Notes: generated by a model from the sequence alone, not told the origin. Positions 32,929 through 44,454 are shown, numbered from the stretch's first letter. The stretch is DNA of 64,000 bases from Distichodus sexfasciatus (GCA_032718565.1 JAVGVS010000405.1:238501-302500); one strand, 5' to 3'. A program made the numbers and translations.

Positions 32929-33955
32929 CATGTATACGATATACAAACTGTTTCTTAATGAAGTGGAGGATAAAGCAATGCCACAGGAGATGATGTGAGA
33001 CTATTAAATAAATTGAGAGAGGATGAGGACAAGTTTTCAAAGTGGTTCATCGACTAATTTGCTTCCAACGAAGCATAGGTTACAATCACAGCAGTCTTAT
33101 TTGATGAGTGTGCACAGCTTGCATGTTTATAACACTCCTGATGTTTATGCTCCTGATCTGCCTCGCCAGATGTTCGCTTTCTCCCTGTTGATTAGATTTT
33201 GTTCACCAAATCTAGTCAATTGAATGTTGTCTCTGCATTAAGTTTGTTGAGGACTCAACTTACCTCCTTGGCTAGTCCTAGCTACCTAGCTGCCTTGCTA
33301 TTTTTGGTCTTCCTCAATTGTTACTTAAACAGCTGCTTGTGTTATTGTCTGCTCTAATATGGTTTGTCACCAGTACAGAGGAAACAAGTTTAGGAGGGTC
33401 ACCTTTCTACAGCCAAATTACTATTCTGAATGTGGCAACCTGGTTTGAGAAAAGTTACAGAGCTCCAAATGTCACATGCCTTTATATAAAATGCAGCCCG
33501 GTCAGTAGGGACCAGAGCTACATATTACCTGCCTAAAGAATGGAATGCAACAAAACACATTCTAAACATCTTGTTGATTAAAGACTGAAGATATTTCTCC
33601 TCATATCCCTGTTGCTCAAGATACCCAGAAGTGCTGTCGTTGGCTCTGCAGCTTTGACCTTTCATTTCATCCTGCATAATCTCAGTGAAGTTAAAGGTCA
33701 TCACTTTCATTGTTGCTTATCTTGTTCATTCCAAAAGGGTTCTGACACAGCTTTAAGTTAATGCTTCATTTCTTTACTTAAAGTTTGAGAAAAGTGTAGA
33801 AATGCAGTGTAAGCATCTTGACACAACGTGGTTCTGGATTTGCACTGCTCTACACTGAGGAGTCAAAGTCAATGTCATTGTTTGATGCCAAATGTAATAC
33901 ACTACACAAGCAGTAGGGTGGCTTTTCAAAGACTACAATAGTGTCTTGATGTCAA
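32929..33955. other. Intronic, nothing recognised
   Basis: No repeat ends, no protein-like frame. Confidence 0.4.
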
Positions 33956-33959
33956 ACAG

Positions 33960-34092
33960 GGGCATTTGCTAGTACTGGACCCTTGATCAGAGGGTCACCT
34001 GTTTGAATCCTGGACCGGTAAAGGTACCGCTGAGGTACTCATGGGCAATGTACCATCCCCAAGCACTGCTCCCCGGGTGCTGCCAAAAAGCT
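33960..34092 (+). repeat. tRNA-derived SINE, head portion
   Basis: GGGTCACCTGTTTGAATCCT (B box) is followed by GGTAAAGGTACCGCTGAGGT, CATGGGCAATGTACCATCCC and GCACTGCTCCCCGGGTGCTG. It breaks off within the body, about 70 bp before the fuller copy. Confidence 0.75.
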
Positions 34093-34159
34093 GCCAACTT
34101 CAGTCATTAGAAGGGCATGTTAAGCTGTTAAGAATGCAATGATCAGTCCTGGTCTTCCC

Positions 34160-34408
34160 TCCTGCAAAGGGGTTGCTGGTAGGGTAACAGTCAGGGTGTT
34201 CGCCTTATAATCGGAAGGTCGCCAGTTCGAATCTCAGACTGGTAAATGTATCATTGAGGTACTCATGAGCAAGATAGCCCCCGGGCATGGCTCATATCAG
34301 CTGCCCACTGCTCCTTCATGGATGGGTCAAATGCAAAGGTCACATTTTGTTGTAGTGCACTGTGTGCTGTGTTGAAGTGTGTTCACAATGGCAAATACTC
34401 ACTCACTT
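34160..34408 (+). repeat. tRNA-derived SINE, most complete copy
   Basis: A tRNA-like head with an A-box-like TGGTAGGGTAACAG and a B box AGTTCGAATCTC is followed by GACTGGTAAATG, then GAGGTACTCATGAGCAAG, the body CAGCTGCCCACTGCTCCTTC and GATGGGTCAAATGC, and a tail AATGGCAAATACTCACTCAC. Length about 240 bp. It serves as the reference for the other copies in the window. Confidence 0.82.
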
Positions 34409-34890
34409 ACAGATGCTTATATATTGTTAGTAAAACCCTCTTCCCCAAGTTCTGTTGGAACACTGCAAGTGGAAGAAAGTGTGAGTGGAAATGCTAGTCA
34501 TGAATGTTTGCTAGTCATGAATGCTAGCCTGAATGTTTTCTTAAATGTCGTGTTTTCTTAAATGTTGTGTTTTCAGAAATTATTTTGACCTTTAGGGCTA
34601 CCGTATAAAACAGATATCTAACAATATTTAACAATATGAGGTAGTGAAGTGTGTGACAAATTAGCAGTGTAAAGTGATGCAGGGGGTAAAATGTGGCGAT
34701 TGCAACACCTAACATTTTGCAGCAATTTTACAGAATATACAATAAATTAAAACGTGACCGTGTTTAGTGATGAAGTAAGAAATGAGAAGCAATGTTGTGG
34801 CAGGGTCCCTCTAATGTATCTCAATCTTATCTGTGTGTACACATGTCACATTTGACTGATTTTGTGTGTGTGTTCTGTGTGTTCATGCAG

Positions 34891-34992
34891 GTACTCAGAG
34901 GAGGAGATTCGGCAGAAGGTTGGCACATTTCGACAGATGCTGATGGAGAAAGAAGGAGTGATAACCAGAGAGGGCTCTCACCCACAACCACC
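34891..34992 (+). CDS. srrm3: srrm3 exon, second half of cwf21
   Basis: The acceptor GTTCATGCAG ends at 34890 and the donor CC|GTAAGA follows 34992. The exon is 102 bp and keeps phase 2 to phase 2. It completes the split Gly and continues YSEEEIRQKVGTFRQMLMEK, then EGVITREGSH and a Pro-rich end. Joined to the preceding exon it gives an uninterrupted cwf21 region that reads almost exactly as in vertebrate SRRM3. This exon together with 19585-19817 is the strongest basis for naming the gene. Confidence 0.93.
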
Positions 34993-35436
34993 GTAAGACA
35001 AACATACATACCCACACACACACATACTGATTCTTGGGTCATTAATCTCTTTCAGACTTTATTGAATTGTGGTTCTACAAAATCGTCAGCCCTGTGCTGT
35101 GGTTTGCACTGTAGTACAGCGTTACTCCTCTTACCGTATCAAATAACCGCAGCAGCAACAACACACACATGCAAAGAAATACACATTCTTACACTCTTAC
35201 ACTTGGTGGCTGAGTGAGCTTGACTAATGAAGGAACTAACCAATACTGAGGGGCCTGATCCTTTCATATACGCCCGCCACCCCTGAGACTAGTTAAAAAT
35301 GCTGCAGTTCAGCTTTTCCCTTATTGGAACTTTACTAAAAGTGCAGCAGTTGCTGCTCTCATTAAAGCAGGCAATATGTAATGCTGTTTTAGTCATTTAT
35401 GGCCTTGTGCAGTTTTATTGTGTGCTTTTATGAGCA
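34993..35436. other. Intronic, nothing recognised
   Basis: Short CA runs only. Confidence 0.4.
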
Positions 35437-35441
35437 TTTCA

Positions 35442-35691
35442 TATGTGACCCGATCTGCCGTAATGAGTCGGAAGTCGGCGTTCTGTTTATTTAGATACAG
35501 GCCGATTATGTTGACAAACATCAAACATATCGTTTTTTCTTTTTTGGTCTTATATGAAAGAAAAGCTCTTCAAAATTAATCTGGTCTCCAAAAAAGAAAA
35601 AACGATATTTTTGTGATGTTTTTCAACATAATCGGCCCATATCTGAATAGAACGCCGACTTCCGACTCATTACGGCAGATCGGGTCACATA
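35442..35691. mobile_element. 250-bp foldback (near-perfect inverted repeat) element
   Basis: The left arm starts TATGTGACCCGATCTGCCGT and the right arm ends with its complement. The arms pair for about 110-120 bp each with few mismatches, around a short loop near 35560-35580. Borders are TA, consistent with TA target duplication. No coding. Terminal words link it to the larger elements at 40870-41519 and 49522-51000. Confidence 0.9.
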
Positions 35692-35935
35692 TAATCCATG
35701 TACTGTTCTCGTTCACACACATACACTCTGATGTTAGATCTTTCTCTTATAATAACCTCAATAAAGAAGTAAGGAAGACATAGACAGAAGAGAAAACACT
35801 CACTGTTACATTGTAGTGTCTTTAGAAAGTGCTTTCATTGCCCCCATAAGTACAAAATCTTGGGTTGGTGCTACACTTACAGCTACACCAAGTCGCAACC
35901 TTAACCTGAACCTCACTCGTAAAGATCTAATCTTT
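35692..35935. other. Intronic, nothing recognised
   Basis: No feature seen. Confidence 0.4.
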
Positions 35936-35936
35936 T

Positions 35937-36561
35937 AAATGAAATTCAAGTGAGTGATTGTCATTGTGAACGCACCACACCGAAATGTGACATCTCCATT
36001 TGACCCATCCGTGTAGTAGCAGTGGGCAGCTGACATGGGTAACGCTAGGGGAGCAGTGCTTGGGGATGATACCTTTCTCATGAATACCTGGGTTGGATAA
36101 TAACTCATCAGTAATGCAGATGAGTAAAAAAGTCACATTTTTGAGGAGCGCATACTCTCCGTATTTCTTTTTGCTAAGCCGCAATTTTTCCTTACTTCAG
36201 TAAATATTTGAGTACGTAATCTACTTTTGACTTTTTACACTTTTTACACTTTTCATAATGCCTTCATTACAAAGAGTCTGTTCTCTGGGGCGAAAGTCCA
36301 TATCAGGAGCAAAATGCTTTGTTTAGAAAAGGGAAGAAATGCTGTTTTTGTTATTTATCCAAGATGTATGTGCTTGATATATTTCAAAATGAAATGTAAT
36401 TTGAGTAACTTAATGAAACAGCATTTTTCTATTCTTACTTGAGTAGGTTTTTCAAATGGGAATTTTAACTTTTACTCAAGTCATATTTGCATTTTACTGT
36501 ATTTTCAGTACTCTACCCACCACTGTGAGTACCTCAGTGGTACCTTTACCGATCTGGGACT
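35937..36561 (-). repeat. tRNA-derived SINE split by a miniature DNA element
   Basis: The left half (35937-36091) has the tail and body (GAGTGATTGTCATTGTGAAC, GGGGAGCAGTGCTTGGGGAT). The text stops at TCATGAATACCTGGG and the family order resumes at 36524 with GTGAGTACCTCAGTGGTACC. The roughly 430 bp between reads GGATAATAACTCATCAG... to ...AGTACTCTACCCACCACTG, the ACTTRAGTAAAAGT type of element seen at 26738-27424. Confidence 0.6.
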
Positions 36562-36649
36562 TTAGCTTAGTTAGCTCTTTTATTTTTTCAAATACATACT
36601 AATGTTTCTTTGAAAGCATTTTTTTCTTCATGAGGACTGGTATTCACAT

Positions 36650-37195
36650 TAGAGGTGTGAACCTTCACTGGTCTCATGATTCAATTTGATTGCAATTATT
36701 AGGTCAACGATTCGATTCGATACGATACGATACGATATTACGATGCATCAGCCCATAAATTTTTCTACAATACTTCAGATTGCACGCAGATTGGGCATGG
36801 ATCGGAGACATAGTTACTACCGTGATGTTTGTTTTAACTAGAATATTTATGGTGTAGCAGAAAATAAAATGCAATGTAAAAAGCAATGTAATTATGACGT
36901 ATTTCAGGGGTTTTCAACTGCTTCTGTCCCAGGGACCACCACTCAGAATAAGCAGTCTGGGAGTATTTTTTGTATTACTTTTTATATATGTGCATTAATT
37001 AATTTATTCATAAAGATGCCCAAATCATCTGGAAAGTTTTGGAAAATGAAAAAAGGAAATAACTGTAAAAAGTGATTTCAGTAGTGGAATTAAATTGCAT
37101 GTCACAGTCCACCTGCAATGCCGATTGAAAACCTCTGTTATAATTGATTATGGTCTGCAGTTGCATCAATGCAGCAAGTTATTTCAACACCCCTA
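36650..37195. mobile_element. hAT-like non-autonomous element with perfect 8-bp target duplication
   Basis: Ends TAGAGGTGTGAAC and TTTCAACACCCCTA are inverted copies, with the right side carrying small changes. The flanking ATTCACAT at 36642-36649 is repeated exactly at 37196-37203. Interior GATTCGATTCGATACGATAC-like words are typical. No transposase. Relatives at 11551-11935 and 29010-29285. Confidence 0.88.
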
Positions 37196-37249
37196 ATTCA
37201 CATACCTACATGTCCTCATATCGAGGTGAGGACTAGTAGTAGAAGACTC

Positions 37250-37472
37250 GCCTATGGAGGTGGTTGTAGGTTCAAACCCAGTATCGCACTTCACGGATGG
37301 GTCAAATGTAGCATCCTTGAAGGAGCAGTGGGCAGCTGACATGGGTAACACTAGGGGAGCAGTGCTTGGGGATGGTGTCTTGCTCATGAGTACCTCAGTG
37401 GCAACTTTTACGGGTCCGAGACTTGAACCGGCCAACTCCCTAACCGCTCCACTATCAACTGCCCCATCATCG
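37250..37472 (-). repeat. tRNA-derived SINE
   Basis: The + strand has CACGGATGGGTCAAATG, GGAGCAGTGGGCAGCTGACA, GGGGAGCAGTGCTTGGGGAT, CATGAGTACCTCAGTGGCAA, reverse B box ACTTGAACCGGCCAAC and ACCGCTCCACTATC. Nearly full length. Confidence 0.75.
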
Positions 37473-38257
37473 AACAAAATAACACACATAACGTCTCTCA
37501 AACCTCGCTAGGATTAGTCCAACATACATCTAAAATGAACACATGAACACTCTAGAAGTCCACATTTCTAACAGATTCATGAACTAATGCTAATTTCCGC
37601 TAGCATGTGATATTAATGTAACTTTGGAGTCTTTATGCATGCACTAACTAAATTCGTCATTTAATCATCCATTGCTTTCAGCTCCAATTTTGTTACTAGC
37701 CTGCCTTGTAGGAGATAAAAATATTACCAAAAATATTACATTGCAGTTTGCCTTATCACCCGAGCTCAAATATCACCCTTCTGCAGATACTCCACTTATT
37801 TCTGGACTTTCTGAGGACTGTGGAACATTCTGCTTTACTGATAAAAAATGACCCTCCTTTAATGCCATAGCACGGCCCTGCAGATACCATAGCAACCGTA
37901 CATCACCACAGTAACCCTGGGACACCAACTTAATAAGAGTGCATCTTTCATCCACCCAACTGCATCTTTTCCTTCCTCTCGTGCCACATCCTTCATCCAT
38001 TCAACAGGACAGATCTGGCACTGCACACGAAAAGCGGAATTAAAATCTCCTTTTTAGAGTAATGATCATGTTGACCTTTGGCGCAATTTTCATGTTATGA
38101 ATGTTCCTCTTTTGCTTGAGTGCTTTGGCTACTGGTTCACTCTGACAGCTAGGAGAAGCGATTTCCCAGCATGCAATTATTTGCTCATTGCTGTTATATA
38201 TGAAAGCTGAAACTGTAAGTCGACCTGCCTGCACAATTCCAGTGTTTTTACTGCGGC
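37473..38257. other. Intronic, nothing recognised
   Basis: No repeat ends, no protein-like frame. Confidence 0.4.
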
Positions 38258-39151
38258 TGTCATGTGGGTGTCGCGTGGTTCAAAAAAAAGGGGAAAGATG
38301 GAGGATGACGCAGTGGCGGAATAACAGGTGGTTTATTAAATGAAAAGGCAAAAACTCAAATATAGTCATTCAAGCCCTCTAAGGACTGCAGCAATGAACA
38401 ATACAAAATGGTCTCGTGCCCCTGCTACGATGAACCGCGCTCACGCCCTTGGGGATCTCTATCCTGGAACCACTCAGAGGACTCCTAAGTCCCAGCTGCT
38501 GGGAAAACCAAAGGATCCAAACATGTTCCAATTTGCGAGAAAGTCCAAGGCGACCGTACCCTTTTTCACACTCACCAATGGGCAGCACGAGCCTGGAGCT
38601 GTGGAGAAAAGACAGAGAACATGAAGCCAGAAAAACAAAAAGCAGAAATGATCCGGGACGGTAACTCCACAAAAAATACGCACCACGGAACCACATAACA
38701 CCAGGGTATGAGGGAGAAGAACTCAAAGAAGGGCTGGATCGAGTGTTAAAATAGCGGAACAAAATGAGTTAATAAACTAATAAACGAATAGCAAAACAGA
38801 ACTAAATCATAACCAGGTGCTCGAAATCAAGACCGAAAGTAAACACGCGATCTAATTCACCGGTTAACTACTAGGAATAGAGAACACGAAGTGTACACAC
38901 AAACCCGGAATTAGGAGCAAGCTAATCGGGATGTGAACAACTAGGGAGTGGACACGAAGTGTAGACATCAGACCCGGAAGTAGGGAGTGAGCTAGCGGGG
39001 AAGTGCACAGCTACGTGAAAACCTAACGTGAGCTAAGAAACATGAAGGGAGGACACCGAAATGTGATCCCCAAGACAGATTTATCTCCCAGGCTCAGAAC
39101 TCCGGGGACCGCGAACATGGCACGGCCGCCGAAGAAGGCGCGGCCGTGACA
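38258..39151 (-). mobile_element. Solo LTR with perfect 5-bp target duplication
   Basis: The sequence begins TGTCATGTGGG and ends GCGCGGCCGTGACA, so its ends are TGTCA/TGACA inverted. GCGGC directly precedes it (38253-38257) and directly follows it (39152-39156), a 5-bp target duplication typical of LTR retrotransposons. On the - strand an AATAAA lies about 75 bp from the end, giving the orientation. There are no internal coding regions, so this is a single LTR left by recombination. Length 894 bp. Not related in sequence to the gypsy LTRs at 7288 and 11340. Confidence 0.85.
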
Positions 39152-39156
39152 GCGGC

Positions 39157-39835
39157 ACAAAGAAATGAGTTTAGAGACAGATGCTTCATGATATTTAGAT
39201 GAATAATTCCGTCTATACTGTGCAATTTATATCATGATCACTCTGCAAAAAGCATGACTATATTACAAGAACTGACAAACGATCATTGACAGCACAAAGA
39301 TCTGTTAAAAGCACAAATTTGGTTGGATAAATGCAAGTTAAGGAAAGTTTTAGCAAGACTTGAAAAAGGCTGTAAAAACAATGCTATGCAGCAAACAGCT
39401 ATTTGAAGCTGCAGGTGTCTATTCCAAGAACCTCTTTTTAGTGGATACTGCAAAGGTTTACAGTTGTGCTAAGGCTGTATATTTAGAGAAGAGGACTGAA
39501 TTGGACTAAAAATACATTAAGATAAATTTCCAAGCCGTTTTATTTACAGATGAATTAATGGTGCAGACAGAATTGCAGAAGTTTGGAGTGGAAGTGAATT
39601 TTGGAAGTGAATGGTCTGGTCTGAGTAGTGAATAGGTGAATAGGTGAATGCTCTGTTCCAACTAGAGTGTGACATCAGCGAAGGATGTGGTGGAGAGATA
39701 ATTTGGGCCGGAATATTGGAAAATGAGATTTTACTGTAGGTCCATTAAAAAGTGACGGAAGATGTAAAAATGACTTCTGGCAAATATGCAAAGTTTCCTG
39801 ACATGGTAAAAGAATTCTAGAATGAACTGATTCTT
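39157..39835. other. Intronic, nothing recognised
   Basis: No feature seen. Confidence 0.4.
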
Positions 39836-39837
39836 GA

Positions 39838-40130
39838 TTGGCTGATGCCGATATCCAATGTTTTTCATGCTTATATCTACCGATACCGGTACCGATGCCA
39901 ATAAATGAGCTATAAATGAGCCCGATTACAGAGTTGAACGTGTAAAGACAAGAGATTTTGCTTGTGAATGTTCCACTGTGTGCTCAGAATTTTGGCACAA
40001 AATAACGCCATACATTTAAAATCCCACATCAGACTTTAGACACAAGCGCTACCTTTCCGACGTACAATAAATGCATCATCAAATATTGGCTGGAAATATT
40101 GGGCAAATCTATGCGTCCTTTTTTAAATTT
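39838..40130. mobile_element. Relic of the hAT-like element seen at 22646-23444
   Basis: GCCGATATCCAATGTTTTTC, CATGCTTATATCTACCGATA, CCAATAAATGAGC and GACGTACAATAAATGCATCA parallel the interior of 22646-23444 in order. The ends are lost. Confidence 0.6.
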
Positions 40131-40869
40131 TAACTTGTGTTTTATATTGGTCAAATGGTCACACTGTAAATGCAAATCATTTTGCTTTATTATGACAAGC
40201 AGAAAGTTAACAAACCAAATTTTGTACAATAACTCTTACAATAGCTCTTCTTGCTGCCATTGGTTTGAATGTTTTAATACAAGTGTAATGCAAAAAATAA
40301 ATAATTATTGATATGGACCATTTAGGAAAGCATAGTATAAGCCCCCCAACCCACCCACACGCACACATACACACACTGTAGTCTCAGCCTTGATAACACC
40401 ATCTGTTTAAAGATTAAAGGGAACACAGAATTAAATGTCAGACATACCCTTTTCCCCATTACATTACACTTCTATTAAACAAGGTGGAGATGGACATCTT
40501 CGATATGAATTTCTTAGAATCCCAAAGTGGTTTTGGGAAATGGCTACGTTTTTATACTTACTAAAAGGAAGCTTATTGTGTTTTCTCTTGAGGTCAGCGT
40601 ATACTCATCATAACAAGCATCAAACCCACTTTTCATGGCCTGTATTTCATTTTCTACAGTAATTCATGTACAACGTACAAAAACCCTGGCCTTTTAAAAA
40701 AATACTTTAGATAGTGATTAAAGCAAATGCCCAAAGTAACTACTAGTATGTTAACTCTTTGATGCATGAATTATGATCCACATCAAAATATAAGCTTGTC
40801 TCAAATAGACATTGCACATAAAAAGGGTTAAGCACCATATTACAACATGACAAAAGGCCTGTTTACACA
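40131..40869. other. Intronic, nothing recognised
   Basis: No feature seen. Confidence 0.4.
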
Positions 40870-41519
40870 TATGTGACCCTCCACGGCAAAACCAGTCACT
40901 TGTCGCAACGGAGGTTTCCGAGAAAAACGACTGTTTATGTTGCGTGGGGTAAAATTTTGGATTTTTTGTTTTTAGTGTTTTGAAACAGTGGAAGGTCTAT
41001 ACTGTACTGTTGTGAATAAATTTCGCTGAAAAACCTACCCTTTCCATCCTAAAAACATGACTTTCTTGAGGTGAGGAATTCAATTCCAGCAGAATGTTAA
41101 ATGTTTCTGTTTTGACCGCTCTACTTCAATATTTACGGTAAATCCACTGGTTGACTAGCGTGAAGATATTTCTCCGGAATCCATCTTCATCTCCCGAGTT
41201 CAGTTAACCTAACGCAGGCAGGCTATCCATGTGACTGTGAATGCAGCGTAGGATACCGTAAATACGAACATAGCCGCGACCGTACCAAGCGTCTGTGAGT
41301 GCTACGGCGACAGTCAACTTCAAAGGCAGATTTCTCCATTTTTTACTTGCCATGACGGGGAAACCCGACTCCTTTGAATGTTGATATCTCAGTCATATGT
41401 CGTCCGATTCATTCAATATAGGTGTTGTTTTGGAGCTTGATTTATGCCCTTTCATGACATAATAACTCAATTTTGAAAATTTGCGACAAGCGACTGGTTT
41501 TGCGAAGGAGGGTCACATA
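40870..41519. mobile_element. TGTGACCC-type inverted-repeat element, complete
   Basis: The left end TATGTGACCCTCC...GCAAAACCAGTCACTTGTCGCAA and the right end (complement) TATGTGACCCTCC...GCAAAACCAGTCGCTTGTCGCAA match for about 39 bp with a few changes. It ends in TA on both sides. 650 bp, no transposase frame. A right-half relic is at 11975-12220. Confidence 0.82.
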
Positions 41520-41653
41520 TGCAAATATTTTTATAAATGCATATTTTGTATACGTTTATTTTTTTAATTGCATTTACATGACATACAAAAATACAAAAAT
41601 ATAAGTACACACTAGAACACAAAGTAATTACAAACTCGAATGTTTACCACTTG

Positions 41654-42512
41654 TCATGGTGCGGTTGGGAGAAGGAGGTGAGGACACAAGGGTGGCCAAA
41701 ATGGGGAAAAACAGGAGAACAAAGGCAGTCTAAAAACACGTCCAAAAACACACTCCAAAACTGGGCAAAAGGACACAAGGCAAAAACAGGGACAAAGTAC
41801 AAAGGAAAGGTGAGGCTCGTGCTCCCAGTACAGCGGCAGGTATTGGGGAAGACGATCCAGATGCAATACGTACAACGGCAGTCTGACCGGAGGGGAGAGC
41901 TCACTGGGAGTCACGAGCCTGGGGAAGAACACAAGAAAGGCATGTGAGCAACATGAGGGAAATCCAAACAAAACAGGGTCAAAACAATTCACGGGCAAAA
42001 CCGAATGAGAACAAACGTATCAAATAAAAGACAGGGCTCGTGCTCCCAGCAGTATGATACAGTTACCGGAGGAGTCCCCTGTGGGGAAACAGAAGGGGCA
42101 ATCTCCTGATGCTCCATGCCCAAAAAGGTTACACCAAAATGATCCAGGCACTGGTGAAACTTTGCAGCCTGACCGGCTGAGGGGTTTTGTTAGGAGACAC
42201 AAGCCTAGGTAAAACACACAAGAACCACAGGTGAGGGAACAACACAGAGCAGAGACGTCACAAAAGCACTAACCAAACGGAAATCCACCACACGTAGTAT
42301 GAGGGAGACAGACTTGGAGAAACACGGGTCGAACAGGATTAAATAAGGCCACACAACTCAACAAACGAGTGCTTGCACCAACCCAAACTCAAAGCAAATG
42401 AGACACATGTGAACATAATGATAAGCGCAGGGGTGTTCTAAACAGACACTGACCTACTAGGTAGGGAACACACAGTGCAAACAAGCGACATGCCTAGTGC
42501 GGACCATGATAC
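41654..42512 (-). mobile_element. Possible LTR or LTR-like repeat with an internal duplication
   Basis: TGTCATGGTGCGG at the left and CGGACCATGATACA at the right are near-inverted ends. Inside, GGCTCGTGCTCCCAG...GTCTGACCGG...AGACACAAGCCT/AGTCACGAGCCT...AACACACAAGAA is present twice (from about 41810 and about 42030). Flanking 5-mers differ, so the borders are uncertain. No coding. Confidence 0.4.
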
Positions 42513-44245
42513 AGTAGCCTTCTTCATGGTTACCATAGTCACTTGTAAGGAATTGAGGGCCTGTGTTCATCAAATGCGGTTTCAATGCTGGCAGTGCCTA
42601 TTTTTAATACAAATGAGTTTCAGCTTTCAGAGAAAAAACGACATTGGTGGAGATCTTTTTTTGCAGCCGCGCTCAGAGTGCTTCAAGTTGAAGCTATTCC
42701 GTTCAGCTATTAGCACTGGCGCAACCATGTCACTTGTCTCTTGCTAACCAATCAAAATCGAGAAAGCAGCGGGACATACACAGTCAAGAACTACAGATGG
42801 CAGCGTATCTGGAGCAGCTGGAGAAGCTGATTTTGGCTTTATTTACACAGGTTGAATAAGGCAAAAAATTACAATGATGTGATCAAACCCCTTAATTGGT
42901 GGTGCTCTCCCAGCTGTTTTCTTGTGTGGTTTATCTCACGCACCCAATCTCTACGTCTCAAAGACATGTGAGTATCTAGTTCAGATGCTGCTGCTTATGC
43001 CAAGATGCAATTTCTCTCCATTGTAAAGATAATCTCGGCAAAACTACTGATCTCAAAGGAACGTGTTACAATGTTTACATGAAATAGGAATGAACGTGGA
43101 AGTGCCAGATGACGCTTTTCATAACTCAGCAACAAGAGTGCTGAAAAAGCGCTCTGGAACTGAGGTTTTGACCACTCTCAGTGCAAAAAACGCATTTGAT
43201 AGACACAGACCCTTAAAGGCATGCACACAATAGAACTAAACACGCCATCATTTTAAGAAAACTGCGTTTTACTCATTTACATGTATCCACAGAATCCAGT
43301 GTTTTGAAAACTCTTCACTTTGGAGGGCGTTTTAAAAAATATGCGTTTGAGGTGGCTAAAACTCCATTTACATGTAAACAAAAGGCCCAAACATATAAAA
43401 AACATCTTTATAAAAATGTCTGCATATGTGTAAACAGGCCCAAAGAGCTGCACACTAACTGAGACTGCACTATTAGTTATTCATCAGCACAAATCCTCCG
43501 GGGGAGAAGCTGAGTATGAAGTCATCGGCCCCTGGGTGAAGCTGCTGCAGAAATAAACCCTTTCACATCACAGCCTGACTGTATACATCAGCGTCGGGTC
43601 TTTCTACAGATGGTTGCAGCCGGTCTGACCGTTACACAAGCACACTTAACTGAGTGCTGAGCACCACTCGTGAACCTTCTGTGACTTTAGTACGTTTCTG
43701 CTCTGGCAAACAATCAAAAAGCCTCAGAGAAGCTGCTGCATTAGATCCAACATTAGGACACTTTCAACAGAGAGGGAGGGAAAAGAAGAGGCATTTTAAC
43801 TCAGAGGGACAGAGCTGAAGAGCCTCAAGGTTGAAGCCTCGGGCCACGCAGAGACTGTGCAGGTTTTTACCATCACTTAAGAAATCACACCGGCAGTAGT
43901 GTGTGTGTGAGGATTAGTAAATATGTAATTGCGGTGCATCGTGTTGTGTGTGGCGAGGGGATAAACTGGCACCGGGGATGAGGCTTGTCATAATGTTAAT
44001 ATGCAGAAAGCTTAATGTGTTACTACCGAAAAGGCGCATGCAGGCTAACACACACACACTCTCACACACACACACACGTACCACAAACCCAGTTTCATAC
44101 CATATTTAGAAAACCCACTATGTTGATTTATGTTTTATGTGTATTTATAAGCCTTTTTGTCTGTCCATTTCTAATTCCTGTCCTAAATATTTCGTTAAAT
44201 AATATTAGCAATTCCTATATCTTCTAAATATCCTTTTAAAAATTT
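42513..44245. other. Intronic, nothing recognised
   Basis: No protein-like frame. A short CA tract at 44050-44080. Confidence 0.4.
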
Positions 44246-44250
44246 TGCTT

Positions 44251-44283
44251 AATAATAATAATAATAATGATAATAAAATACAC

Positions 44284-44319
<36 letters not shown>
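44251..44319. repeat. (AAT)n microsatellite
   Basis: AAT units with two interruptions. Confidence 0.95.
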
Positions 44320-44320
<1 letters not shown>

Positions 44321-44454
44321 TGGAAAGCCAACACTTACTAAAATGTTCCAGTTCAATCACATCTTCCCCTTTATTACAAAACAAAACCTATATTTTAACT
44401 AAAATAACCAGCCGCTTTTACTCACAGCCTCAACATTTGATCTTTTCAGTGTTT

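Larger units (their letters stand above)
19818..34890. other. srrm3: srrm3 intron, about 15 kb, repeat-filled
   Basis: Bounded by the donor GTGAGG at 19818 and the acceptor TTCATGCAG at 34890, both with two-base phase, so splicing restores the Gly-Tyr junction of the cwf21 domain. It holds a telomere-like short repeat, GA- and CA-rich tracts, SINEs, hAT-like and Tc1-like elements, LINE pieces and a 15-bp minisatellite, listed separately. I saw no further coding exon in it. Confidence 0.7.

Noticed and set aside
32506..33040. Long repetitive open frames on both strands (Met-Glu-Met-Asn; Ile/His/Ser-rich)
   Set aside because: Produced by the 15-bp minisatellite, whose unit length is divisible by three and lacks stops in every frame.
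34160..34240. tRNA-like sequence as a functional tRNA gene
   Set aside because: It has A- and B-box-like motifs but does not fold into a full cloverleaf by eye, and is followed by the shared SINE body present in many copies.
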